Source: Arthrobacter sp. OV608 | GTDB lineage: Bacteria > Actinomycetota > Actinomycetes > Actinomycetales > Micrococcaceae | Assembly (NCBI GenBank): GCA_900110595.1 | Contig: FOEZ01000012.1 | Span: 1 to 64,000, forward strand | Length of the DNA stretch: 64,000 bases | Reading direction: 5' to 3' | Part shown: positions 24,823 through 34,541 of the stretch, piece after piece | How the letters are laid out: every line of letters begins with the position of its first letter | Numbering within the stretch: position 1 is the first letter of the stretch | Translations under genes and position numbers: made by a program | The notes under the pieces: model-generated | The model's database searches: none | What the model saw: the letters and a program-made list of their open reading frames with translations, nothing else | What the model was told of the DNA's origin: nothing

Positions 24823-25668
24823 GTGTTAGCCACCGAAGCGAGGCCGGAGGCCGGCAACGAATCAAAAGCGGCCTCAAAAGCGGCCTCCAAACTGGCGTCG
24901 AAGGTCCCCGCTGCCGAGAACACGCTCCGCATCCTCAAACTGTTGGCCTCCCGGCGCGGCCCGATGGCGGCGTCGCAAATTGCCTCAACCCTGGGCCTGC
25001 CCAGGTCCAGCGTCTACCACCTGCTCGGTGTGATGGAGGCCAATGGCTTCGTGCTCCATCTGCACGAAGAGCAGCGGTACGGGCTCGGAATCAGTGCTTT
25101 TGAGCTCAGTTCCGCCTACTCCCGCCAGGAACCGCTGTCCCGGCTGGGCCGGCCGCTGCTCGCCAGCCTGGTGGATGCGCTCGGCGAGAGCGCCCACCTG
25201 GCGGTCCTGCATGGACGCGACGTCCTCTACATTGTCGAGGAACGGGCCAAGAACCGGCCGTCCCTGGTGACAGACGTCGGCGTCCGGCTCCCCAGCCACC
25301 TCACCGCCAGCGGCCGCGCGATCCTTGCCGCGCTGCCCAAGTCCCAAGTACGCGCCCTGTACCCGAATGCCGCCGCCTTCTCGGCCCGGCACGAGGTGGA
25401 GGGCGCCATCATGAAGTACTCGGCGCTGTCCTCCCACCTGGACCAGGTCCGGCAGCGCGGCTACGCCACGGAACACGGAGAGGTAACTCCAGGTTTCGGC
25501 TCCATCGCGGCCGCCGTAACGGATCACCTGGGATGGCCGACGGCGGCAGTCGCCGTGACGTTCCTCGAGGACAAGTTGCCGGTGGAGGAATGGCCGGTCC
25601 TGGCCGGCCGGGTGCAAAAAGTTGCCGACGAACTCTCACTCCGGCTCCACGGCCGCCCCGTCAAGTAG
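24823..25668 (+). CDS. IclR-family regulator of the histidine utilisation locus
   Basis: 281 residues. The N-terminus has AASK repeats (residues about 12-24), then the IclR winged helix-turn-helix (about 28-90; [32 protein letters not shown]) and an effector-binding GAF-like domain (about 105-270; [15 protein letters not shown]). GTG 24823 follows AAAGGAGGTTCCG, an almost perfect ribosome site. It precedes hutU and hutH on the same strand by 200 bp containing palindromes, so it likely controls them in response to histidine, urocanate or a downstream product. Confidence 0.88.
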   Translation: MLATEARPEAGNESKAASKAASKLASKVPAAENTLRILKLLASRRGPMAASQIASTLGLPRSSVYHLLGVMEANGFVLHLHEEQRYGLGISAFELSSAYSRQEPLSRLGRPLLASLVDALGESAHLAVLHGRDVLYIVEERAKNRPSLVTDVGVRLPSHLTASGRAILAALPKSQVRALYPNAAAFSARHEVEGAIMKYSALSSHLDQVRQRGYATEHGEVTPGFGSIAAAVTDHLGWPTAAVAVTFLEDKLPVEEWPVLAGRVQKVADELSLRLHGRPVK

Positions 25669-25684
25669 CCGCCCCCGCATTTGT

Positions 25685-25735
25685 GCCATCGCTTGTTGTC
25701 CCCAACCAGGGCTTTTGGCAACCAAAAGTGATGGC
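25685..25735. promoter_or_regulatory. Nested palindromes in the hut leader (candidate operator)
   Basis: CTTTTGG (25712-25718) and CCAAAAG (25722-25728) form a perfect seven-base inverted repeat around CAA. Nested around it, GCCATCGCTT (25685-25694) pairs with AAGTGATGGC (25726-25735) with one mismatch. Both lie between the IclR-family regulator gene and hutU, where an IclR or Hut operator would be expected. The identity of the binding protein is inference. Confidence 0.5.
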
Positions 25736-25792
25736 GCAACGGGAGGGGTGGGAGCGTCTGGAATGCCGGACAGCACCCTTCCAAAACCCCTG

Positions 25793-25817
25793 TAAAGCCC
25801 TCCCGCCAAGGGCTTTA
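25793..25817 (+). promoter_or_regulatory. Hairpin in hutU leader (attenuator- or terminator-like)
   Basis: TAAAGCCCT (25793-25801) and AGGGCTTTA (25809-25817) pair perfectly around a seven-base loop, about 50 bp before the hutU start. It could terminate the regulator transcript or act as an operator or attenuator. No U-tract follows directly. Confidence 0.5.
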
Positions 25818-25868
25818 GTTGATACAGAACTTCTTTCACATCACAGACACCAACGAAAAGGAGCCATC

Positions 25869-27563
25869 ATGGCACCCGCCGATTTCACCACCGGTGCCCG
25901 CCCGGTCAAAGCTGCCCGCGGCACTGAGCTCACCGCCAAGTCCTGGCAGACCGAAGCCCCGCTGCGGATGCTGATGAACAACCTTGACCCGGAGGTGGCC
26001 GAGCGCCCGGACGATCTGGTGGTTTATGGCGGCACCGGCCGGGCCGTCCGGTCCTGGGCCGCATTCGACGCCATCACCCGCACCCTGGAAACCATGGAGA
26101 AGGACGAGACCCTCCTGGTCCAGTCCGGCAAGCCCGTAGGTGTCTTCCGCACCAACGAGTGGGCCCCGCGTGTGCTGCTGGCCAACTCCAACCTCGTGGG
26201 CGACTGGGCCAACTGGCCCGAATTCCGCCGGCTCGAGGCCGAAGGCCTGATGATGTACGGCCAGATGACCGCCGGGTCCTGGATCTACATCGGCACCCAG
26301 GGCATCCTGCAGGGCACCTTCGAAACCTTCGCCGCGATCGCCCGCAAGCTGACCGGCGACGAAAACGGCACCCTCGCCGGCACCCTCACGCTCACCGGCG
26401 GCTGCGGCGGCATGGGCGGTGCCCAGCCGCTGGCCGTCACCCTGAACGAGGGCGCCTGCCTGATTGTCGACGTCGACGAGACCCGCCTGCGCCGCCGCGC
26501 GGGCAAGCGCTACCTCGATGAAGTGGAAACCGACCTCGACGCCGCCATCGCCAAGGTCCTCAAAGCCAAGGAAGAGCGCCGCGGCTGGTCCGTGGGCTAT
26601 GTCGGCAACGCCGCCGAGGTCTTTCCGGAAATCCTGCGCCGCCACAAGGCTGGGGAGCTCACGGTGGACATCGTCACCGACCAGACCTCCGCCCACGATC
26701 CGCTGTCCTACCTGCCCGAGGGCATCACGGTGGCCGAGTGGCACCGCGAGGCCGAGGCCGATCCCGAGGGCTTCACCAAGAAGGCCCAGGCCTCGATGGC
26801 ACGCCACGTCCAGGCCATGGTGGAATTCCAGGACGCCGGCGCCGAGGTCTTCGACTACGGCAACTCCATCCGCGACGAAGCACGCAAGGGCGGCTACACC
26901 CGGGCGTTCGAGTTCCCTGGCTTCGTTCCGGCCTACATCCGGCCCCTGTTCTGCGAGGGCCTGGGCCCGTTCCGCTGGGTGGCCCTGTCCGGTGACCCGG
27001 AAGACATCCGCATCACCGACGAGGCCATCAAGGAGCTGTTCCCCGAGAACAAGCACCTGCACCGCTGGATCGACGCCGCCCAGGAACGCGTCGAGTTCGA
27101 AGGCCTGCCGGCACGCATCTGCTGGCTCGGTTATGGCGAGCGCGCCAAGGCCGGCCTGCTGTTCAACCAGCTCGTCAAGGAAGGCAAGGTCAAGGCGCCC
27201 ATCGTCATCGGCCGCGACCACCTGGACTCCGGCTCCGTCGCCTCCCCGTACCGCGAAACCGAGGCCATGGCGGACGGTTCGGATGCCATCGCCGACTGGC
27301 CTATGCTCAACGCCCTGCTTAACACCGCCTCCGGTGCCACGTGGGTCTCCCTGCACCACGGCGGTGGCGTGGGCATCGGCCGGTCCATCCACGCCGGCCA
27401 GGTCTCCGTCGCTGACGGCAGCGACCTTGCGGCGCAGAAGCTCGAACGCCTCCTCACCAATGACCCCGGCATGGGCGTCATCCGCCACGCCGACGCCGGC
27501 TACGACCGCGCCCTCGACGTCGCCAAAGAACGTGGCGTCCGCATCCCGATGAACGAGAAGTAG
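25869..27563 (+). CDS. hutU: Urocanate hydratase
   Basis: 564 residues, close to the usual 555-560. The sequence [32 protein letters not shown] and [18 protein letters not shown] is diagnostic of urocanase; the Gly-rich stretch binds NAD+, used as an electrophile. It converts urocanate to imidazolone propionate, step two of histidine degradation. ATG 25869 follows AAAAGGAGCCATC; upstream in-frame codons back to 25533 overlap the regulator gene and leader and are not used. hutH follows nine bases later on the same strand. Cytoplasmic dimer expected. Confidence 0.97.
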   Translation: MAPADFTTGARPVKAARGTELTAKSWQTEAPLRMLMNNLDPEVAERPDDLVVYGGTGRAVRSWAAFDAITRTLETMEKDETLLVQSGKPVGVFRTNEWAPRVLLANSNLVGDWANWPEFRRLEAEGLMMYGQMTAGSWIYIGTQGILQGTFETFAAIARKLTGDENGTLAGTLTLTGGCGGMGGAQPLAVTLNEGACLIVDVDETRLRRRAGKRYLDEVETDLDAAIAKVLKAKEERRGWSVGYVGNAAEVFPEILRRHKAGELTVDIVTDQTSAHDPLSYLPEGITVAEWHREAEADPEGFTKKAQASMARHVQAMVEFQDAGAEVFDYGNSIRDEARKGGYTRAFEFPGFVPAYIRPLFCEGLGPFRWVALSGDPEDIRITDEAIKELFPENKHLHRWIDAAQERVEFEGLPARICWLGYGERAKAGLLFNQLVKEGKVKAPIVIGRDHLDSGSVASPYRETEAMADGSDAIADWPMLNALLNTASGATWVSLHHGGGVGIGRSIHAGQVSVADGSDLAAQKLERLLTNDPGMGVIRHADAGYDRALDVAKERGVRIPMNEK

Positions 27564-27572
27564 GAACCACAA

Positions 27573-29165
27573 GTGACTCTCACAACCCACGAACCGCTCA
27601 CCGTCACCCTCGGCTCCAGCGGCGTCACGCCCGAGGACGTTGTCGCCGTCGCACGCCACAACGCCAAGATCACCATTTCCCCGGATGCCCTGGAAACGGT
27701 CGCCAAGGTCCGCGCCCACATCGATGACCTCGCCTCCAGCGACGTCCCCGCCTACGGCATCTCCACCGGCTTCGGCGCCCTGGCCAACCGCCACATCCCC
27801 AACGAACTGCGCACCCAGCTCCAGAAAAGCCTGATCCGCAGCCACGCCGCCGGCATGGGCCCGGCCGTGGAACGTGAAGTGGTGCGCGGCATCATGTTCC
27901 TGCGTGCAAAGACCCTCGCCTCCGGCCGCACCGGCGTCCGCCCGGTGGTCCTGCAGACCATGGTGGACGTCCTCAATGCCGGCATCACGCCCGTGGTCCG
28001 CGAGTTCGGGTCACTCGGCTGCTCGGGCGACCTCGCCCCGCTGTCCCACTGCGCCCTGGTCCTGATGGGCGAAGGCGAGGCGGAAGGGCCCGACGGCGTG
28101 ACGTACGGCGCCGCCGGCCAGCGCACCGTTGCTGAGCTGCTCGGCGAACACGGCATCGAACCCGTCACCCTCGCCGAAAAGGAAGGCCTGGCCCTGGTGA
28201 ACGGCACCGAGGGCATGCTGGGCATGCTCCTGATGGCCATCGCCGACCTTCGCCAGCTGCTGACGACGGCGGACATCACCGCCGCACTCAGCGTCGAAGC
28301 GCTGCTGGGCACGGACCAGGTGTTCCTGCCCGAGCTCCATGCCGCCCTCCGTCCACACCCGGGACAGGCGGCCAGCGCGGACAACATGCTGCGCGTGCTG
28401 TCGGATTCGCCGATCGTGGCCTCCCACAAGGTAGGGGACTCGCGGGTGCAGGACGCCTATTCGCTACGCTGTGCCCCGCAGGTGGCCGGCGCCGTCCGCG
28501 ACACCGTGGACCACGCGGCACTGGTGGCATCGCGCGAACTGGCTGCGGCCATCGACAACCCGGTGGTCCTGCCGGACGGCCGGGTGAGCTCGAACGGCAA
28601 CTTCCATGGTGCCCCCGTGGCGTATGTCCTGGATTTCCTGGCCATCGCCGTCGCCGACCTGAGCTCGATTGCCGAGCGGCGGACGGACCGGATGCTGGAT
28701 CCGGCCCGCTCCCACGGCCTTCCCGCCTTCCTTGCTGCTGACCCGGGAGTGGATTCGGGACTGATGATTGCCCAGTACACCCAGGCAGGGCTGGTGTCCG
28801 ACAACAAGCGGCTGGCAGTCCCGGCATCCGTGGATTCCATCCCGAGTTCGGCCATGCAGGAAGACCACGTTTCCATGGGCTGGCACGCGGCACGCAAGCT
28901 GCGCAAGGCAGTGGAGAACCTCCGCCGGGTCCTGGCCATAGAGCTGGTGACCTCTGCCCGGGCCTTGGATATCCGCACGCAGCTTTCGGGCGGCGTACTG
29001 ACTCCGGGGCCGGCGGGCGCCGCCGTCGTCGCGGCGCTGCGCGAAAAGGTGGACGGGCCGGGGACCGACCGGTTCCTTTCGCCCGAATTGGAGACGGCTG
29101 ACCAGCTCGTCGCCGCAGGTGAGGTGCGCAGGGCGGCCGAATCCGCCGTCGGCGTCCTCGCCTAG
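27573..29165 (+). CDS. hutH: Histidine ammonia-lyase
   Basis: 530 residues. It catalyses deamination of histidine to urocanate. The active-site loop GSLGCSGDLAPLSH contains Cys150-Ser151-Gly152, where the MIO electrophile normally forms from Ala-Ser-Gly; a Cys in the first position is seen in some actinobacterial enzymes. YGISTGFGAL and MQEDHVSMGWHAARKL are further family signatures. The GTG start at 27573 is nine bases after hutU. hutI and hutF are not in the window; hutG lies about 8 kb downstream on the other strand, so the pathway is only partly clustered. Confidence 0.96.
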   Translation: MTLTTHEPLTVTLGSSGVTPEDVVAVARHNAKITISPDALETVAKVRAHIDDLASSDVPAYGISTGFGALANRHIPNELRTQLQKSLIRSHAAGMGPAVEREVVRGIMFLRAKTLASGRTGVRPVVLQTMVDVLNAGITPVVREFGSLGCSGDLAPLSHCALVLMGEGEAEGPDGVTYGAAGQRTVAELLGEHGIEPVTLAEKEGLALVNGTEGMLGMLLMAIADLRQLLTTADITAALSVEALLGTDQVFLPELHAALRPHPGQAASADNMLRVLSDSPIVASHKVGDSRVQDAYSLRCAPQVAGAVRDTVDHAALVASRELAAAIDNPVVLPDGRVSSNGNFHGAPVAYVLDFLAIAVADLSSIAERRTDRMLDPARSHGLPAFLAADPGVDSGLMIAQYTQAGLVSDNKRLAVPASVDSIPSSAMQEDHVSMGWHAARKLRKAVENLRRVLAIELVTSARALDIRTQLSGGVLTPGPAGAAVVAALREKVDGPGTDRFLSPELETADQLVAAGEVRRAAESAVGVLA

Positions 29166-29195
29166 GAGAGAAGAATCTTCGGATAGAAGCGCAAT

Positions 29196-29242
29196 CCGTC
29201 CGCCTGGTGAAATTTCCGCCGACACGGTCATCGGGCGGACGG
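29196..29242 (+). terminator. Long-loop hairpin after hutH
   Basis: CCGTCCGCC (29196-29204) pairs perfectly with GGCGGACGG (29234-29242) around a 29-base loop, 30 bp after hutH. The loop is long and no U-tract follows, so it is a weak terminator candidate. Confidence 0.35.
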
Positions 29243-29327
29243 GGAGTGTAGTAGAACTTAAGGTGTAGCAAAAGTCACATCAACGAAGCTGTGGCGCACG
29301 AACATATACAAAGGGGTAGAAGTTCAC

Positions 29328-29564
29328 ATGAAAGCACGTGGGGCAGTCCTATCGAGGCGCAATGCCCATTCCGCCGCTGTTTCCGACTGGAGGAGCCTCC
29401 GGGCCGGGGAACGCGTCGAAATCATCAAGCAGGCGCATGTGGTAGCCACCGGGGAGGTGGAAGAAGTGTCGCAGAGCGGAAACGTTCTGTGGCTCGTGCC
29501 GGCTGGTCCGACTGAGAAGCAGCTCTTTTTGAAGTCCGACGGCGTGCAGGTACGCCGCGGCTGA
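29328..29564 (+). CDS. Small basic beta-rich protein, unknown function
   Basis: 78 residues. The region GERVEIIKQAHVVATGEVEE then NVLWLVPAGPTEKQLFLKSD resembles a small beta-barrel (KOW/SH3-like). No signal peptide, membrane segment or enzyme motif is visible. GGGGTAGAAG lies upstream of the ATG, and a strong intrinsic terminator follows 20 bp after the stop, supporting a real, independently transcribed gene. It is not obviously part of the hut locus. Function unknown. Confidence 0.7.
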   Translation: MKARGAVLSRRNAHSAAVSDWRSLRAGERVEIIKQAHVVATGEVEEVSQSGNVLWLVPAGPTEKQLFLKSDGVQVRRG

Positions 29565-29584
29565 CGCATTTCCAGGACAAACAC

Positions 29585-29619
29585 GAGTCCCCGCGCTGCC
29601 TGATGCAGTGCGGGGACTC
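29585..29619 (+). terminator. Intrinsic terminator of the small gene at 29328
   Basis: GAGTCCCCGC pairs perfectly with GCGGGGACTC, extended by CTGC/GCAG after one G-T position, around loop CTGAT. TTGTTT follows on the plus strand. A classical Rho-independent terminator. Confidence 0.88.
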
Positions 29620-29831
29620 TTGTTTGGTCGCCGGCCAGGCGTCCGCCGGACAAATTCAGGCGTCGATGACTGCCCTATGTAACACCGTTCGTCCGGGCCG
29701 CAACGCGTGGTCTTGCCGCTGCCGGCCCAGTCACAATCGGCGCAGTGGCGAAGGTCCTCCTGCGTCGGACACCATGGTGGTACGCCATCATCAACCGGAT
29801 TAGGCCGGATGCGAAGAGAAGGAAATCCTGT

Positions 29832-30752
29832 ATGAAAATCATGCGCCTCGGGGACATCGGCAAGGAACAGCCCGCCGTTCTGGCACGGTCCGCCGCCGGA
29901 GATGAAGAGTACTTCAGCCTGCTGCCCCTGACCGGGGACGTTGACGGCGCCTTCCTCGCCGGGGGAGGGCTGGCTAAGGTACGCGAAGCCCTCGAAGCCG
30001 GCACGTTGCCGGTCCTTGAAGGCGCTGCAGGCCTCCGCATCGGTGCTCCGGTAGTCCGCCCGGGAGCAGTGGTTGGTATTGGCATGAACTACGCCGCGCA
30101 CGCGGCCGAGTCCGGTTCGGCGCCGCCGGAGATTCCCGTGGTGTTCCTCAAGCCGACGAATACCGTGACCGGCCCCTATGACCCCGCCCCGGTTCCGCCG
30201 CACTCCCACAAATACGACTGGGAGGTGGAGCTGGGCATCGTGATCGGGGCGGAGGCCAGCTACCTGCCGTCCATGGAGGCGGCCCAGGACTGCATCGCCG
30301 GCTACGTCACCGCCGACGACTTCTCCGAGCGTGAGTACCAGATTCCCGGTGCGGCCGGTCAATGGACCAAGGGCAAGTCCTTGCCCGGCTCCACGCCGCT
30401 CGGTCCATGGCTTGTTCCAGCCGGGGAGATCGACGGCGGCAACCTGCGCCTGCGCAGCTGGGTGAACGGCGAAGCCCGGCAGGACTTGTCCACTGCCGGG
30501 CTGATTTTCGACGCTGCCACCCTGGTGCACCACTGCAGCCAGTACATGCGGCTGGAGCCCGGTGATGTGATCATCACCGGGACTCCAGAAGGTGTTGCAC
30601 TGAGCGGCCGCTTCCCATACCTGCGGCCGGGCGACGTGGTGGAGGTTGAAGTTGAGGGCCTGGGGCGCCAGCGCCAGGAACTTTACCGCGCACGTCCGGC
30701 AAGCGCGGCGCCCGCGAAGCCGGCGCCGCAGGTACAGCTTCAGTCCAGCTAG
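29832..30752 (+). CDS. Fumarylacetoacetate hydrolase (FAH) family protein
   Basis: 306 residues. The C-terminal FAH fold (about 75-290) has GIGMNYAAHAAESG, VVFLKPTNTVTGPYDP, the metal ligands in YDWEVELGIVIG and GYVTADDFSERE, and ITGTPEGVALS. Family members hydrolyse or decarboxylate beta-keto acids in aromatic or sugar-acid degradation (ureidoglycolate lyase, 2-keto-3-deoxy acid or acylpyruvate hydrolases); the exact reaction is not decided. ATG 29832 follows AAGGAAATCCTGT. Its stop shares the palindrome CTAG (30749-30752) with the convergent universal stress protein gene, a four-base convergent overlap. Confidence 0.87.
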   Translation: MKIMRLGDIGKEQPAVLARSAAGDEEYFSLLPLTGDVDGAFLAGGGLAKVREALEAGTLPVLEGAAGLRIGAPVVRPGAVVGIGMNYAAHAAESGSAPPEIPVVFLKPTNTVTGPYDPAPVPPHSHKYDWEVELGIVIGAEASYLPSMEAAQDCIAGYVTADDFSEREYQIPGAAGQWTKGKSLPGSTPLGPWLVPAGEIDGGNLRLRSWVNGEARQDLSTAGLIFDAATLVHHCSQYMRLEPGDVIITGTPEGVALSGRFPYLRPGDVVEVEVEGLGRQRQELYRARPASAAPAKPAPQVQLQSS

Positions 30753-31138
30753 GCCTTCACTGCCAGGACCGGGCAGTCGGCTTCGAGCAGGATCCGCTGG
30801 GACACGCTGCCCATGATCAACTTGCCCACCGGTGTCCGGCGCCGCAGCCCGATCACAATCAATTCGGCATTGTTCTCCTCCGCGGCATCCAGGACCTCGG
30901 CGGCGGCATCGTGGCCACGGACCGGCTGCTTGATCACGTGGTCGATGCCCTGGGTGGCCAGCCGGTCCTCAATGCTCTGGATCTCCGGCTCCTGGGCGTA
31001 GCGGTTGTCCACCAGGGCATCGCCCTTGGAGGAGTTGATAACCAGCAGCTGTGTGTTGTTCTTGCGGGCTTCGGTAATGGCCTGCGTCAGGGCTGCTTCA
31101 CCCTCGGGGGTCGGGACGTATCCCACCACGATGGTCAT
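30749..31138 (-). CDS. Universal stress protein, single UspA domain
   Basis: 129 residues. It starts MTIVVGYVPTPEGEAALTQA and ends with the ATP-binding loop GLRRRTPVGKLIMGSVSQRI (G-2x-G-9x-G-S type) and CPVLAVKA, typical of ATP-binding Usp proteins. ATG 31138 is preferred because the fold begins there; longer in-frame starts run into the Tct permease end. It overlaps the convergent FAH gene by four bases (CTAG). It may be co-transcribed with tctA upstream of it on the same strand, 68 bp away. Cytoplasmic stress function. Confidence 0.9.
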   Translation of the reverse strand: MTIVVGYVPTPEGEAALTQAITEARKNNTQLLVINSSKGDALVDNRYAQEPEIQSIEDRLATQGIDHVIKQPVRGHDAAAEVLDAAEENNAELIVIGLRRRTPVGKLIMGSVSQRILLEADCPVLAVKA

Positions 31139-31206
31139 GGCTGGTTCTCTTTTCTGTAGGTCTTGTTGCGTACGGGGCATGGTCCGGAGAGGGTGTCCGG
31201 GACCGG

Positions 31207-32751
31207 TCAGCCAACGTCCGTCGGTTCGGGAGCGCCGGAATTGGCAGGAAGCAGCGGCTTGCGCGCCGGACCGTTCCGCTTGACCAGCTTGAAGACCAGC
31301 GGCCACAGCAGGATGAGTCCCACGAGGATGTAGACAACGACGGCGATCGGCTCGCTGAAGAGGCCGGCGGGGTCACCGGCGCTGAGCTGCAGCGTCTTCC
31401 GGAGCTGGCCTTCAATGCGCGGGCCAAGGATCACGCCCAGGATGAGCGGCAGCACGGGCAGGCCGAAGCGCCGCATCATGAACCCGAGGACGCCGAGCAC
31501 CAGCAGGATCACCAGATCGAACGCCTGCAGGTTCACCGAGTAGGCGCCCAGCGTGGCGAAGAAGAGGATGCCCGCGTACAGGTACGGCCGGGGGAGCTGC
31601 AGGAGTTTCGCCCACATCGGTGCCAGCGGCAGGTTGATCAGCAGGAGCAGCAGGTTCCCGATGAACAGGCTCGCGATCAGGGCCCACACGAGGGGACCCT
31701 GGCTGCTGAAGAGCTGCGGGCCCGGCTGGATGCCGTAGGACGTAAAGGCGGCGAGCATCACCGCGGCGGTGGCGTTGGTGGGAAGGCCCAGCGCCAGCAT
31801 GGGGGTCAGGGTGCCGGCGGCGGCAGCATTGTTGGCAGCCTCGGGGCCGGCAACACCTTCAATGGCACCCTTGCCGAACTCTTCGGGGTGTTTGCTGAGG
31901 CGCTTCTCCGTGACATAGGACAGGAACGTGGGGATCTCGGCGCCACCGGCCGGCAGCGCGCCGAAGGGGAAGCCGAAGGCGGTGCCGCGCAGCCACGGCT
32001 TCCAGGAGCGCTTCCAGTCGGACTTGCCCATCCAGGGCTGCCCCACCGGAATGGCATGCAGCGGCGTGCGGCGCAGGTGGGCTGCAACCCAGAGGGCTTC
32101 GCCCACGGCGAAGATGGCCACTGCCACTACAACGATGTCCAGCCCGTCCGCGAGCAGCGGCTGGCCGAACGTCAGGCGGCGCTGGCCGGTGACGGAGTCG
32201 ATGCCCACCAGGCCGATGGCGAGGCCGAGTGCCAGCGAGGCGAAGCCGCGGAGCCGGGACGAGCCCAGGACGGCGGTGACGGCCAGCAGGGCCAGGACCA
32301 TGATGGCGAAGTAGCTGGGGGCTCCGAGGCTGACGGCGAACTGGACCACGATCGGTGCGCAGACGGCAAGGAGGGCGGTGCCGATGGTGCCGGCAACGAA
32401 CGAGCCGATGGCCGCCGTCGCAAGCGCCTGGGCCGCCCGGCCGGCCTTGGCCATTTTGTTGCCCTCGATCGCCGTCACCACCGAGGACGATTCACCTGGT
32501 GTGTTCAGCAGGATGGAGGTGGTGGATCCGCCGTACATGCCGCCGTAGTAGATGCCGGCGAACATGATGAAGGCGCTGGTGGGTTCCAGGGCGTAGGTGA
32601 CCGGAAGCAGCAGGGCCACGGTCATGGCCGGGCCGAGGCCCGGAAGGACGCCGACGGCGGTGCCCAGGAGCACGCCGATCACGGCGTACAGGAGATTCAT
32701 GGGGGTCAGGGCGGTGGCGAAGCCGTCCATCAGTGAGGACCAGACGTCCAT
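31207..32751 (-). CDS. tctA: Tripartite tricarboxylate transporter, large permease TctA
   Basis: 514 residues with about 11-12 membrane helices. The N-terminal [21 protein letters not shown] and KALEP-like region plus [20 protein letters not shown] are the TctA signature loops; [20 protein letters not shown] is a further conserved one. It is the 12-TM channel subunit of a TTT-family importer for citrate or another di/tricarboxylate. Its ATG directly abuts the tctB stop (TAA ATG). The genes tctC-tctB-tctA form one minus-strand operon divergent from a CitA/CitB-like two-component system. Confidence 0.95.
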   Translation of the reverse strand: MDVWSSLMDGFATALTPMNLLYAVIGVLLGTAVGVLPGLGPAMTVALLLPVTYALEPTSAFIMFAGIYYGGMYGGSTTSILLNTPGESSSVVTAIEGNKMAKAGRAAQALATAAIGSFVAGTIGTALLAVCAPIVVQFAVSLGAPSYFAIMVLALLAVTAVLGSSRLRGFASLALGLAIGLVGIDSVTGQRRLTFGQPLLADGLDIVVVAVAIFAVGEALWVAAHLRRTPLHAIPVGQPWMGKSDWKRSWKPWLRGTAFGFPFGALPAGGAEIPTFLSYVTEKRLSKHPEEFGKGAIEGVAGPEAANNAAAAGTLTPMLALGLPTNATAAVMLAAFTSYGIQPGPQLFSSQGPLVWALIASLFIGNLLLLLINLPLAPMWAKLLQLPRPYLYAGILFFATLGAYSVNLQAFDLVILLVLGVLGFMMRRFGLPVLPLILGVILGPRIEGQLRKTLQLSAGDPAGLFSEPIAVVVYILVGLILLWPLVFKLVKRNGPARKPLLPANSGAPEPTDVG

Positions 32752-33255
32752 TTAGAGGATTCCTTCCAGGAGTCCGGCGGGCAGTGCGATGCCGAGGCCG
32801 AGGTAGAAGCCGTAGAAGGTCAGCAGCGACATGGCAATGGAGATGAGCCCGTCGCGGATGTAGTGGCGGCTGCCGAGGGCCAGCACGCAGCCCCAGAAAA
32901 GGACGGTGCCGGAGATGACCCATCCGGCCCAGTCGATGAGCAGGATGTTCAGGATGAATGCGCCGGCCAGGGGCAGGACGGTCTTCCAGTCGGCGGGGTG
33001 GGTGAGGTCCACATCTTCGCCGCCTTCAGCTTCGCCCTGGCCGCCGCGGAAGACGTTGATGGCAAGCAGGACGGCGCAGACCACCAGCAGGCCGGCCACG
33101 ATGTAGGGAACGGTTTTGGGGCCGACGGGATCGGATTGGGAGTACGGGGTTACCAGGCGGTTGGCGTCCACGAAAACCACGACGCCGGCCGCGCCGAGCA
33201 GGAGTGCAACTCCCAGCTCGGCGCGTCCTTTGAGGCCTGTTGTCAGGGAGCTCAC
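32752..33255 (-). CDS. tctB: Tripartite tricarboxylate transporter, small permease TctB
   Basis: 167 residues with four hydrophobic helices (about 13-32, 47-67, 90-125, 140-160), the topology of TctB, the small membrane subunit of TTT transporters. Sequence in this family is poorly conserved; the call relies on topology, size and position between tctC and tctA. The GTG start at 33255 overlaps the tctC stop (GTGA) and its TAA abuts the tctA ATG. Works with TctA and the substrate-binding TctC. Confidence 0.9.
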   Translation of the reverse strand: MSSLTTGLKGRAELGVALLLGAAGVVVFVDANRLVTPYSQSDPVGPKTVPYIVAGLLVVCAVLLAINVFRGGQGEAEGGEDVDLTHPADWKTVLPLAGAFILNILLIDWAGWVISGTVLFWGCVLALGSRHYIRDGLISIAMSLLTFYGFYLGLGIALPAGLLEGIL

Positions 33256-34262
33256 GCCAACCCAAGCTTGGTGAGCACGTCCGCCACCCGCTTGTCCTGG
33301 TCGGAGAGGAAGGACTTGAACTCATCGCCGGTGATGAAGGCATCGGTCCAGCCGCGCGTCTTCAACGTTTCCTTCCAGCCCGCGGTACCGTGCATCTTCT
33401 CCAGGGCGCCGATCAGCTTGGTCTTGTCCGCATCGCTGATGCCCGGAGGGGCCACCATGCCGCGCCAGTTGGTGAACACCAGGTCGATGTTGGATTCCTT
33501 CAGCGTGGGTGCGTCCACTCCCTCGATCCGCTTTTCGCCACTCGTGGCCAGGACGCGTACTTCGCCGGACTTGATCTGTTGCAGGAGCTCGCCGGGGCCG
33601 GAGGCGGCAAAACCGAGCTTGTTGCCGAGGATCGCGGGAAGCAGGTCACCGCCGCCGTCGTAGGCCACGTAGTTGACCTTGGTGGCGTCGATGCCTACGG
33701 CACCGGCCAGCTGCATGGGCAGGAGGTGGTCGGGGCCGCCGGGGGAGGAGCCGCCGCCGACGGAGATGGAACCGGGGTCGGCCTTCCAGGCCTTCACGAG
33801 CTCGTCAATGGTCTTGTACGGGGAATCCTTGCTGACCATGATGGCGCCGGGTTCCTCGATGAGACGGGCCAGCGGCGTGGTTTCGGTGAGCTTCGATTCG
33901 GACTTGTTGGTGTAGCTCGCGCCCACCACGCCCAGGCCCATCAGCATGGCCAGATCCCCGTTGCCCTTTTCGTTCACCACGCGGGCCAGGCCCACGGTGC
34001 CGCCGGCGCCGGCGAGGTTGAAGACTTCGGTGTTGGTGGAGATCTTCTCGTCGTCGAGAACCTTCGCTGCTGCCCGGGCGGTGGTGTCATAGCCGCCGCC
34101 CGGGGTATTCGGGACCATGATCTGCAGGCCGGTGATGGGTCCGGCGGCAGCGCCGGAGCTTTCCGTACCGGTGGAGCTCTTTCCGGTGGCACCGCAGCCG
34201 GTGGCCATCAGGGCGATGCCGGCGGCGACGGCGGCAATACGCAATGCGCGGATCTGGCGCAT
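33252..34262 (-). CDS. tctC: Tripartite tricarboxylate transporter, substrate-binding lipoprotein TctC
   Basis: 336 residues. The signal peptide ends in the lipobox MATGCG with Cys23 as the lipidated residue, so it is anchored outside the membrane. The Bug/TctC fold has MVPNTPGGGYDTTARAAAKV near the N-terminus and GGGSSPGGPDHLLPMQLAG. It captures a carboxylate and delivers it to TctA/TctB. ATG 34262 follows AGAAGAGGAACACC; the in-frame ATG at 34295 would bury the signal peptide. First gene of the tct operon, 279 bp from and divergent to the sensor kinase gene that likely controls it. Confidence 0.95.
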   Translation of the reverse strand: MRQIRALRIAAVAAGIALMATGCGATGKSSTGTESSGAAAGPITGLQIMVPNTPGGGYDTTARAAAKVLDDEKISTNTEVFNLAGAGGTVGLARVVNEKGNGDLAMLMGLGVVGASYTNKSESKLTETTPLARLIEEPGAIMVSKDSPYKTIDELVKAWKADPGSISVGGGSSPGGPDHLLPMQLAGAVGIDATKVNYVAYDGGGDLLPAILGNKLGFAASGPGELLQQIKSGEVRVLATSGEKRIEGVDAPTLKESNIDLVFTNWRGMVAPPGISDADKTKLIGALEKMHGTAGWKETLKTRGWTDAFITGDEFKSFLSDQDKRVADVLTKLGLA

Positions 34263-34328
34263 GGTGTTCCTCTTCTCATGAAAAATGATCAGCAAGACTG
34301 ACTTGGTGATTCGATGCTAGGTTCCGCG

Positions 34329-34397
34329 GTGACGCCGGTCACTCTTATGTACGCAGAGAAAGTTAAGTTCATTGCGTTCACGTTTCACGGAACGAAC
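34329..34397. promoter_or_regulatory. Inverted repeats in tct / sensor-kinase divergent region
   Basis: GTGACgccgGTCAC (34329-34342) is a perfect five-base-arm palindrome. CGTTC (34375-34379) and GAACG (34390-34394), with outer GTTC/GAAC half-sites (34367-34397), form another. These lie in the 279-bp non-coding region between tctC and the sensor kinase and are candidate response-regulator sites. Nothing else is visible in this region. Confidence 0.35.
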
Positions 34398-34541
34398 CGC
34401 GGCTGCCGCGTCTGGGCTTGAAAAGGCCGCAAACCCTGCCACTGGCGCTGCCTGCGGTATAGTTCCCGTACCTCCGCAGGGGCCGACAACGCGGGAACCT
34501 GGCCGGAGATACCCGCTGTACCATCCAAAGGACCAACCACA

